From NCBI GenBank assembly GCA_012845835.1, contig JABAKD010000026.1, positions 8,852,558-8,916,557 on the forward strand: a stretch of DNA of 64,000 bases, read 5' to 3'. A program made the translations under genes and the position numbers. Under the pieces are notes generated by a model that saw only the letters and a list, made by a program, of their open reading frames with translations, was not told where the DNA came from and made no database searches. The DNA is from Undaria pinnatifida (Eukaryota; Sar; Phaeophyceae; Laminariales; Alariaceae). Positions within the stretch are counted from its first letter, which is position 1. Each line of letters starts with the position of its first letter. Shown piece after piece: positions 35,601 through 46,400 of this stretch.

Positions 35601-38600
35601 TACGGGACGGGAAAGGGAAAAACGCGTTTTAACTTGTGTTAGACTTGATGGTGTAGTGTACTGTAGACCTGACTGCTCCTTAGACATCAGCGAGAGGAGA
35701 ATAAAGAGTACCTGGTATATTAGACGGGTATGGCAACCCTGAAGTCGAATAGTTCGTGTTGCTGCAAAACGTATGATAGTGCAGCTGCAGTAGTGTTGGT
35801 CATCGTATCGAAATTTCGATGTGCAAATATCGTACGTTTCATCTGTTGATATATCGAACTTCCGATAATATCGAAAATCGTGCAATATTGGCTTTCGGTA
35901 TGTATCGTATGGAGCGCGTTTTCCCCTTCATCCATGGTTTCCCCGTATGTTTTAGCTGATGTTGAAGGACAAGTTTCGACGCATACATCGGCTATCGGCG
36001 GCGTATGTATCGATGTTTTGTTCGTTTACTATCGGTAGCGAACTCGATTGCCGTTCGATATTCATCGCGAGCTGGAGCGCACTGCTGGGCAGGCGACTGC
36101 TTGCTAAGTTGTCGTTGTCAGGTAGGGGGGTCTCACGTCAGGAAAGAGGCACAATGCTCACGTGTAGGGGGAGGTGGCAGGGGAGGGCGTACTCATTTCA
36201 TGTACGGTCGTAGTCGTATGGCCATACTGGGGGGGGGAGGAGTAGGGGGTGGTTGGTGGAGTAGGGGGTGGTTGGTGGGGGGGGGGGGTATGCGTGGGCA
36301 GGCGACGGCTGGACATTGAGAGACAGTTTGTCGCCGAGGCTGTTTGCGAACCGTACGCACGATTACGGTTCTTGTTATCCGTTCTATCGTTTATTCTGTT
36401 CACCTGGTATATTACTCTACTTTGTTTTTTAGCGTTTTTGTGGTTTAATCGCCGAGTAAAATATATTAGTACTCCGGTTTTCGGTATTTTTTTGTGGTTT
36501 ATACTTCTGGCTTGATATCATACAGTATTTCAGTTTTCGATTATTTTTTTGGGGGGGAGGTTGATGCGAGCCGGGACGTTAAGTGTCCACGAGCTGTTTT
36601 TTATTGTTAGTAGATGTTGGGACGGGACGGGACGGAACGGGACGGAACGGGACGAGACCGGAGTTGAAATGGGGGCGGAGGATATGGGAGGGCAACCGGC
36701 ACACGTGAAATTGTTGACCGTTTTCAGACTACTGTTGTGTTACATTGGGGAGGTATGTTTCGTGTTTGGGCAGTGGTTCGAGTGCGCGAGTTGGGGTTGC
36801 GCTCCAGCAGATTTTTTTTGGGTCGGACAAAAGTTTTACGTGCTATTTTTATAATATTCGTAAAATATTGCACTTTTGATAGCGTATGTCTTGTTTGTTG
36901 GTAACGAAGGCATGGCGCGGGATCTTCGCAGCAAGAAGACATTTTGGTGATGGAAACCCGTTGTGGGGTAGTACGGGGGCGGGGGGGGCGAGGGGGGGGG
37001 GGGGGGCGGTGTTGAACGTCGTTTGATTGGGTGTTCCTTGAGTCGAGTGCATCTTGATACATTTGTACGTGTGTTGAGGGTTGTCTTTTTCTGCGGCGAA
37101 CCGAATACTCGCGTAGAACATCGCCAGGCGCTAGGAGCTGCCGTAGGCAAGCAAGGGATTTCTCGGGTGGTGCAGATGGTGTCCATATTTTACGACCACC
37201 CCTGCCCCCCTCCCCTCCCCCCATCGCGGGTATTTTGTGATGAAGGAAATGAAAGTATACCGTCTTGACATTTGTTTTATGTCTTGGTCTTAATGTCTCA
37301 GCAGTCTTACGTGTCCGCGGGAAAGGGAATTTCGTGCCCTCAAATGTTCTGATTGGCCAATATTTTTATCGGAGTGAGTGTTCTTATTGGCCATTTTTTA
37401 TTCAGAGTATTTTCATTGGCTACTTTTTTGAACGGAGTGTTCTGATTGGTGGCAACTTTGGACGACGACGCATCCTCTCTCCCCACCCCCAACCTCTCCG
37501 CTGTTGGGTGTTGAGAGCGTCAGTAGAAAAGCAAGTGCTTGACTTGTTGTGTGGGGTATTTTACGAGATGTCGATGCTTCTTTTTGGTGCTGTTTTAGCC
37601 CGACGTCTTGCGCGGTGTAGGCGCCGCTATTGAGCCTGGAGTATACCGTACAAACATTACGTTATTTATGTGTGGCAATCGCAAGAACCGGGTTTGCTGT
37701 TCAATACATTGTCATGTGTGACAGGCGCTGGCTTTTCTGCTGGTTAGTACATTTTATTGTGCGACAAGCACTGGCGTTGCTGTTAGGTTCTATACAGCAA
37801 AAAACGTGGGGCGATGGTTTCGTTTCGATGTTTTGATGCAGCCAAGTTCAGTGACACCTGCCTGACTTAGAGGAGTTCGGTGTCATGAGGGATGTGTGTG
37901 GGGGGGGAAGGGGAGGGTGCTGTCGCGCGCTGAAGAGCTGCTATCGTCCCACAGCGCGTATGTTTTGGTGTAGCAAGTTGATAGACCCCTGAAATATGAA
38001 TGTAAAACACGGGGATTTTTTTTTTTTGCGATACAGTATCTGGGTCTGGTGTTTTTTTTTTGGTTTTGGACAATCGGCTGAAAAAGCTTGAGTTCTTTGG
38101 CTTGACGTCGGCGGCTGACGATTATTTTGTGCTCCTTCCGTACAGGAGATTGAGTACGGGATGGGTCGATTTTTCTGCATGCCGCATTATTAATAGTATT
38201 TTATACAACGGCTGCAGTAGTAGCAGCAGTGTTCTGCTGTAGGAGCAGCAACAGTAGACTAGTAGCGCAGAAGTACGGGTAGACCAGCGCGACAACAGCA
38301 GTAGTAGTAGTCATGCAATAGTAGCACTCTACACTCTACAGCAGTATGATAGTAGGACCATAGAAGCGGTACAGAACTCTACGTAATCTGTACACGTGGC
38401 TGTCTGTCCATACATCATTTCCACACGCGTAGGGCACCCACTGATCCAGAGATCGTGGGTGGTTGGTTGGTTGGTTTGTTGGTGATTGGTTGGTTCATTG
38501 CTTCGTGATCGATTGGCTAGTTGATTGACTGAATGGTTGGTTGATTACTTTGATTGGTTGATTGCTTTCCTTCTTGGATTGGTTGATTGGTTGCATAGTC

Positions 38601-39600
38601 GATTGGTTGTTTGGGTGATTGCTTCTTACATGGATTGGTTGGTTGCTTAGACGAAATCGATTTCTTGAATGGTTCTTTACTTTTTGGGGGTGCGAGTAAA
38701 ATTACCCAGGTCATGCGAACTGACACTATGCCCTCCATGTTTTAGCATTCCCTGGGAAACGTTCTCAAATCTGATGTCCTCGTACAGCTACCGCAAACAT
38801 TCAGCTTTTTTTATTATAGTACCGGTATGTGAGTATTCTGCTGCTCCAGACCTCCATGTATACCTGGCACTTGAAAACATTTGTTTGTCTTTAAATTCTC
38901 CAGACCGAAGGGGACTGGAGACTTACGGTCGGAAACTATTTTTTTATTGAAGCCACGGTGAAGCATCAAAATCGGTCAGTAATACCGAAACGGGCCCACT
39001 GTGCTGCGGAATACCGCCTGTTTGATTGACCCTCAAGCCCGTTTTAGCATACCTCTACAGCCTAACACGTAATATCGGCCTCGACCAAGTCTCAGCACGA
39101 GCGATGCAGGGTGTGCGACACTCACGCGGGGGCCTCCCAAGCTCCCGAGTTCAACATCGCATTTTACAGCTTTCATCCAACGATCGATTCAACGGGTCAG
39201 CGGTTTCTCTCGATATGGGGTCTGCAGAATTTGACACATGGGTATATAGGTTTTTGAGTTTCGGCCTTTCTAAGGTCAACACCCGTGCGTTAAGATACCG
39301 ACGGACATTATCAGCAGCGGTCCTCCAGCCCTTTTGGCGTGTTTGTTATACCAGAAACGGGTGCCGACGCTTTCTACGATAGAGATATAGACTAGTCTAC
39401 ATGATAGCTTTTTTTTTTTTTCAATCCTCCGGCGGATTGGGAAAAATAAAAAACTTTAAGCTCACCACACTTCCACGTATTTTCGTACGCGTTGTGTGTC
39501 GATTTAACTCAGTTGCTTTCGCAACCCAACGCTAGCTGGCGCACCCTTCGGATCCCTCTGTAGAATAGCATTTTTTTGGTTCTTTCTGCATGATGACGTC
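35601..39600. other. Intergenic, with simple-sequence patches
   Basis: Contents: a GGGACGGGAC/GGAAC run at 36,616-36,655; G-runs at 36,228-36,290 and 36,980-37,010; a four-fold ATTGG repeat at 37,345-37,462; a TTGGTTGATTGG repeat at 38,460-38,660; and a CAG/TAG-rich patch at 38,205-38,345. No recognised gene. The frame at 39,026-39,382 (118 codons) shows no domain. Confidence 0.45.
37345..37462. repeat. Four ~30-bp units each with an ATTGG (inverted CCAAT) core
   Basis: Cores lie at roughly 37,352, 37,385, 37,414 and 37,445 in contexts TCTGATTGGCC, TCTTATTGGCC, TTTCATTGGCT and TCTGATTGGTGG. Units 1 and 3 also share a CGGAGTG tail. CCAAT is the binding core of NF-Y, so this could be a regulatory cluster, but there is no gene nearby to regulate. 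Confidence 0.5.
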
Positions 39601-39610
39601 TTCCTGCATG

Positions 39611-39975
39611 ACGGGGGACCGAAGATTGTCTGATACGGTAGGACGGTAACTTTTGGCGCCTTTTTTTTCAGTGGCTTGGGGTCACTCGCGAGCGCTTTCG
39701 TGCATGTTTTAAGTTTGCGATATCTATGATGGCATGGTTGGCTACGCTCCGCCAAACAAAACGGAGATGGCCTTCCGCCGGACTTGGTCCAGTTACGGTC
39801 CACCCTACCCATTCGGGCGTTGGCCCTCGGATTGTCTGATACGGTAGGCCGGTCAGTTTTGGCGCCTTTTCGTTCAGTGGCTTGGGGTCACTCGCGAGCG
39901 CTTTCGTGTATGATTTAAGTTTGCGATATCTATGAACTGCAATGGCATGGGCAGCTACGCTCCGCCAAACAAATC
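39611..39975. repeat. ~140-bp unit in two direct copies
   Basis: 39,611-39,750 and 39,830-39,972 share GGATTGTCTGATACGGTAGG, TTTTGGCGCCTTTT, CAGTGGCTTGGGGTCACTCG and GCTACGCTCCGCCAAACAAA with few differences. The frames over it are not recognised. Confidence 0.75.
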
Positions 39976-40089
39976 GCCCAAAGTATTTTCGTCCAAGGGA
40001 GGTGCAGAGTAACTCGTGCGAGTGAGTGGCTCAACCTCGATAGTAGTGAAAAGGGGGTTACTCCCCGTATCTTAGTCTTGCTCGGGAAC

Positions 40090-41439
40090 CCCTAACTCAA
40101 ATTCGTCGGAACGACTGCCATTCTTGTTTTGCAAATTGAAAACTTTTTATACCTAGGCCATGAGTTTTGCCATCGAGCTGTGTAAGGTTATAGGTGGGGA
40201 CACAGAGTACCCCCTGCAGGTCTGCCAATTGAGCAGGTCCTCGGAGAGTACTCACTTTCTTTTCCTTCGTAGAGACGTTGCTTTATTATTCGATCCACCA
40301 GAGCCCCGGATGGCTTCTGAGATCGGAGGCACGTGCCTCCAATCTATTTCCTAACTTTTCCGAATATAAAACGCCAACCTTATCATACGAAACCCATCCA
40401 AGTGATCTCAAATTCGGATAATTACAGGCCTTTCGAGGCCGTATCTTAACACTAGCCCACCCTGATGAGTCGCATATGCAGAAGTATGGGAGATTCGGGG
40501 AAACTCCGGTCCTACGAACTAGACCTAACTTTCCCGAATATGAAACGCCAACCTTATCATACGAAACCCATCCAAATTATATCAAATTCGGATAATTACA
40601 GGCCTTTCGAGGCCGTATCATAACAACAGCTGCACGCTCAGTTGACTCTATTATTAAGTCATTTTTTGGGTGAGGTGTAGAGCTCACCCTCACTCATCGT
40701 GTTAAGAGCCACAGAAGGAAAAATGGCGCACCTTTAGGTTACATGTTTCTTGGCAAAGGCTGGCACGTCTGGGAACTCTACATGCAGGAACACCTGCTCA
40801 ATACCGTTACTAAGAAAGCGAGCAGGGAAAAGGTCAGGCTGGGATTTATAGTAAAATAGGAAATTCGGGATTTTTGGCCGCTCCCCTGCTTTTCAGTCGG
40901 AACAATAATTTGGTTACAACAACCCATACATACCTCCTTCCAACCTTAAGTATGAGCACCCAGGTAACAGCATGGCAACGTATATCGTTGGTGCTGCACT
41001 ACAGGAAACTAAAAAAAAGTCGAGAATCAGTGTATGTACTGAAGTTAGTGTAGAATGCGCCCATTCATTATGAAATAGGAGCTCCAGCCTGAGTCAGCGT
41101 TCAGGACTGCTTCTTCATTCGTGTCCTGCACACGTGGCGAGGCTCGTCAAAACGGCGAGTGAAGGAGGTCCTTTCACCAACCTTAGTCCCCCAAACATGC
41201 CAGGTTTAGCAACTACCAAAAATATTACGCTTTATAGAGGTTTTCACTTTTTCTTTTTCTTTTTCTTTACTGCAACAGGTGATCGAATTGCGGTAATATA
41301 TCGCTGACGTTTCGAACAACAGCAACCCAACGCGTTTGTCTGCGGGTCCTTGTGTTCAAACACACCACGTATGTTTTAAACAACAGCAATCCAACGCATT
41401 TTTCTGCCGGTCCTTGTGGTCAAGCACACTTTGTACGAT
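40090..41439. repeat. Repeats R5 and R4 and a two-copy ~98-bp duplication
   Basis: 40,352-40,450 and 40,530-40,628 are near-identical (AACGCCAACCTTATCATACG, then GATAATTACAGGCCTTTCGA). R5 (40,090-40,180) and R4 (41,030-41,100) have partners at 5,440-5,530 and 17,676-17,745. No gene was found. Confidence 0.65.
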
Positions 41440-41835
41440 ATAGACCTGCCCCACCCGTCCCCTCCCCCCCTCCCCCCTCCCGCCCCCCTTTTGATCAAAA
41501 TCAGGCCCCCACGTCCTTAAAAACTCCGCCCTCCCCTCACCGGATATTCGACTGACAGGATTCACTTTATAAACTGATGCGTTTCCTTCCACAGCTGTCA
41601 GATTTTGTCCCCCTCAGAAACGGGTTTTATAGTTTCCGCGCACAGACTGCCTAACATCACCCTGTTGACCCTGATAGCTACACTGTAGTTGCAAGGGGAG
41701 TCGCCAACCTATATCCTTAATGAGGACACACAACCCGTAATACGCGCGATCGGAGTATCACACACAGCTTGCAAAGATGAGTTTCGACAAAATCTTCGAT
41801 CTCACAGCTGGAGGAGTGTATTTTCATTTTTATAA
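41440..41835. repeat. Dispersed repeat R1, second full copy
   Basis: Direct-orientation partner of 30,373-30,770, differing by scattered substitutions and a 3-bp indel in the CAGCTGGAG segment near the right end. The right limit lies near TTTTCATTTTTAT in both copies. Confidence 0.8.
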
Positions 41836-43480
41836 GGAACAAGTAAATTTTTGGCACCAAAGATTTTTCGTTTTTCACCTGATGAACTGCCCCAATGTTA
41901 TACGAGATGCCATACGTACTCGAAATATCGTTGTGTACTCACGCCCAGACCGCCGAGAGTATGGCCAGACACGATCCTTTTCACGAATATGAGCATCATC
42001 GTATCTCTGCCTCGATCGGGGCAGAGTCCGATGATATCTCGTTGGCGCGATCTGTGATGCGCATGTGCTTGATCATGCTGTAGAAATTGTTGCTATTTCC
42101 CCGTTTATTTTTTTTTCTGCACAAGCAACACAACTCGATCGATCGAACCGTTTCCAAACGCACGCACACGCTCTCGGCCCACCAGTATCGGGGATTGAGG
42201 AGATAAATAACAACCCGTATCTGCACGTAATATCATACTGGTCAAGGCGAGGCCGCTTCTGCGCTCGCTTCCTGTGCCTCGTATGAAGCGCTTCGCCTTC
42301 GATGTTGCTTCTTGCTTTCGCGAATTCCCCGATTCGCCGTCTAGCGATGACCTCGAGAATCACGAATCACGAATTATCTGGTCCAGTGAGCGACCGCTGT
42401 CCAGTTGTAAACAACAGCTCTGTCTGTTCGCGTGTTCTACCAGTCTGCCAGGCACCGTCCCGTGCGGTATCCACTTGGTATCTCCACAAGCGCGATCGAC
42501 CAAACAATGCCAGCTGCTGCTGTAAAAGTAAGCTACGTGCGTACTCCGCAAAAAAAACTGATGAACCATAACGCCGAATTATCTCTATGAACAACAAACA
42601 GGATCTTATTCTTATCGGTTCCCGATTCCTAATAATGTTTCTCTTTATAGAGGTTTTCAGTGTCTGTTTTTTTTTTTTTTTCGCAGATCGCATGAAGGCG
42701 TAGGCCCAACCCAACCCTAACCCTAACCCCGACCCTAACCCTAACCCAGGGCAAAAGCTTCCAACTCTGTGCACGATTAGGACAACCTGAAAATATTATG
42801 CGGCCCGCCCTGAGGCCACCTAACAAAACAATATTCTTGGTACCGCATCTGGACTGTTGGGGGACTTGAGAACTCACTGAAGTCCCACGCGTGCGCGATT
42901 TGCCCTTCTACTACTCGTGGCTGCTGCTGCGGGCGCTGATAAAACACTGCCCAACTCTCCGCCAAAGCGGCGCGTTGTGGTATGTGTGTAGGGTGTGCGT
43001 TTCCCATGCGCACCTCATGTGTTCATACGAATAGTCCCTTAGAGTTCTCGCGCGTAGTTTGGAGATGGCGAACGACAACAACAACAGCCGCAGCAGTTTC
43101 ATACTGCTGTGGGAGGAAGGGCATGGAAGCTGTCCTCCTTCGAAGCCCACGGTTCCCTTCTCGTCGGAACAAGCTCGTAGCAATGACTGCATCTGGTGTG
43201 CTCATGAAGCTGCCGCCGCCCTCTCTCCCTCCCCGCACGCGACAAACACAACAGCCGTTTACAGTCACCTCCACTAAATCATCTGCCTTTTAATGGTCAA
43301 GGCGGATACGTACGCAAGTACGGCAAGCATCCCGCGATTCTTTGGGCCCAAGAGCAACATCCACCTCCTTATGTACCTGGTACACACATGATAATCATCC
43401 ATCCCTTTCACTTTATAGCTCTACTCGCAAGAGCTTTTATCCCGAGCGGCCTTCGGGACAGGCCGTGGTCACAGGTGTCT
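41836..43480. other. Intergenic, with an interstitial telomere-type tract
   Basis: (CCCTAA)n-type sequence at 42,706-42,748. A T17 run ends at 42,681. The region 42,911-43,290 has open frames on both strands without recognisable domains. Nothing else is supported. Confidence 0.4.
42706..42748. repeat. Interstitial telomere-type repeat (CCCTAA)n
   Basis: CCCAACCCAACCCTAACCCTA-type sequence: two perfect CCCTAA pairs separated by CCCCGA, about seven units in total. The same word, degenerate, appears at 14,696-14,745, and in the opposite orientation (GGGTTAGGGCTGGG-like) at 49,977-50,035. Confidence 0.7.
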
Positions 43481-43499
43481 TCCCTTTCTCCCCCTCCAT

Positions 43500-46400
43500 A
43501 CGTGCTGTCATTTGTTTTTACCAGTGTAGACTATAGGGTCCAGCATTTCCAACACCGCGAGCCAGTCCCTCGGCCTGATGACGCTGAAGATACCAGGATT
43601 CGTGGACGGCGCTCCGTAAAGTTTGGTGGTGTAAGATGATGGCAGGAAGTCGATCTTGATCGATCCCGGGTGATAAAGGAAACGGAAGATGGAGAGGTTG
43701 GCGGAATAATTGTCGGTCGAGGCGCGACGGGCTACTTTTCCCAACCACCAGAGGCCGTCGCGGGCTTTGTACCAGAAGTGCACCCTCGCGGGAGCGTAGT
43801 GGAGCTGAAGCGTTCAAGTCAGAGAGTGCGCGGGACGAGGCTATACCCGTGAGTAATTAATAATATTTCGTCTCGGGTCCGCCCTAGTTCGCGGTGAGCG
43901 GCCCCGATCCGCATCTGTCGGTATATGCGGTTGGACTGGCGGTATTGTGAAGGGGTGCCCGACCAATAGCGGAGGATGCGAAGCCGGTGGTGTTGTAGGC
44001 CTTGTTTGTGTTCCCATGAAGGGCTGAGGAATCTGGCCCAATGGGTTTCCTACATGACCGCGAGAACGCCTCCCCGGCCGCGAACTAGTTTATGTCCCGA
44101 CATCTGGCCGAAATTGAAGCGTTCCTGCGGTGGAGAGATGTCGTCGAGGGTGACCTGAAAAGGCGGAGACTTGGAGAAGGAGTTGAGCACGTACTTGATG
44201 AGGTCGACTGGAAGATGTTTTGGTGTGTGGTGAATCTCGTCGGGGATCCGGCATGTTTTTCAGCGGAGAACGGAGACGCGAGATTTGGAGACGCGTCCAG
44301 GCGTGTCGGACGGGAGATCAAAGTGCAGGAGTTTGTCGTGAAGAGGCCGATCATCTGGGACAGCGGAGGCCGGTGCAAGGCCCACGGCGAGGATCTGAAA
44401 GGACCGATCCAGTTGAAGGACAGCTTGGTCTTGAGGACAATGGTGCCGATGCCCTTTCTGGCGCCTTGGCGAATGGTGGTGGCGGAGTTGTAGATTCACG
44501 CGCAACCGTTGACGGAGAATGGGGGTAATAGGCGGAGGGCGTCTATGAGGGGAGCGTTGCGGCGGTTGATACGTGAGTTGTAGATTGCGTGCAATTCCCA
44601 GACGGCGCGTTACTAGCGAGCGGTGGCGAGGTCGATATACGCTAGCTGGTCCCGGTTGAGGCTTTGATGTCCGCCGATGTTAGGGAGATCGAAGACGGTA
44701 AGGGAGAGGCGAGAGAGACGACCCATGTGTACTTTGTTGGGGGCGTGTCCGTTGGCTGCGCTGACGGAGTTGTACTACACGCTCTCGACGTGTGGGAGTG
44801 GAATACACCAATCAGTTCGTTGTTCGTCGCCGACCATGCCGAGTATGAGGGCCATGATGCGGTTTGACGCGCTCGACACCGCCGTTGGTGCACGGGTGGT
44901 AGGTGCTTGTGGCAATTTGGTTGATGCTGAGGTGGTCGTAGAGGGCGAGGGAAAGTTTGGAGCAAAATTGGAGTCCGTTGTCGGGAAGAAGAGTGACGGG
45001 GTATCTATCCCTAGAGAGGGATGTATCGGTGGACAAGAATGTCAGCCTTGCCGGAGGCGGTAAACTGAGCCTCTGCAGTAGCGTACATATCGGCGCAGCG
45101 GCTGAAACGGTCGGTAAAAAGGAGAATGTAGGCGTTGCTCCGAGGTGTTAGAGGCAGGAGGCCGAAGTAGTCGACGTTGATGAGAACGTGGGGGCCGTTT
45201 GGCAACGGCAAGGAAATGGTAGGCCAGCGAACTGTTGCCATGACCTTTCGCGCGCTTGGGACTTGAGGCAGCGCCGGAGCCACCAGCGGGTGGAGATACC
45301 CATGCCGATCCACCGGTAGAGACTCTTAAGCATGCTAAGTGTCTGAAAAATACCCAAGCGGCAAGAGGTGGTGGAGTGGAATGTGTGTAGGACCCATGGG
45401 CTCATCAACTTTGGAACGTAGACGCGGGGGGGTGGGGCAAGGGTCGGGGATGGAAGAGTGCAGGCACGGCGCGTTGAGTCCGCGTGTGGTCGGTTGACAC
45501 GCAGAGCGGTGTTGTCCTAGGTGGTATATAGCCGGCTTATTGTGACGAAGGTTTAGACCTCCGCAAGAGGGGAGCGACGGGTCGAGGTGATCTTGTCCAA
45601 GAGATCTTCCGGTGGTGGCAAAGGTAAACCTAGAGAGAGGAACCGGAGGGTGGCGGAGCAGGGGGACTCGGCGCGTTGCTCGCGCGCCCAATCGGTGTAG
45701 ATGAAGTGCTCGACGCAGAAACGGAGATAAATGTCATCAATATGCTCGACAACGGGTTCCGGTAGACGAGGTGATGCTTGCAGAGCAGGGGAAGGCAGGG
45801 GAACGCAGGGGAAGACGCCTTGAGACGGTAGTCTGCGATGGTGGAGGGGGCTCCGGTTGGAGGGTACTTGATGAGGTCGTGGTTGGAGATGACGACTTAT
45901 TATTTTGCAGAGCGGCTTGGGGTAATAGCAGGTCGTTGGGGCGCCAGCTTGGACCCAAGAGTAGGTGAGCGGCGCTGGGGAGATGGTGGTTTTGAAGTAG
46001 CGGTAGCCGGGACCGACGGCCAAATCCGTAGTCCGCAGGAGTACGGGAAGTTACAGCGGCGGAGCGGTGCCGGGTCCGAGAAGATGTCAGGCCCGACGAG
46101 GCACGAGAAGCTTTAGAGGCCGAAACCGAGACGCCCGAAGTGGACGATGAGGAGACAATGGGTGGCCTGGAAGCGAAACTCGGAGGAGCGCCAGCGACCA
46201 CGGCGGCTTTCTTGAAGCTGGAAGGCGATTCGGAGATGTAGTCGAAAATAGAGATGTGGCCGACAGCAACGCTGCAAGGCGAATTGACGGCGAGGTCGAA
46301 GGCACAGCGTAGGCCAGTGGAAACGCGGTGGGGCGATGCTGCGGCGGGGTCTTGGTCTTGGGCAAAACGTGGGCCGGCGGAAACACGGTGAGGCGATGCC

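Noticed and set aside
34689-35885. 398-codon minus frame
   Set aside because: Most of it is the GGTAT satellite read as HTIPY-like repeats; only its last part overlaps a coding-like island.
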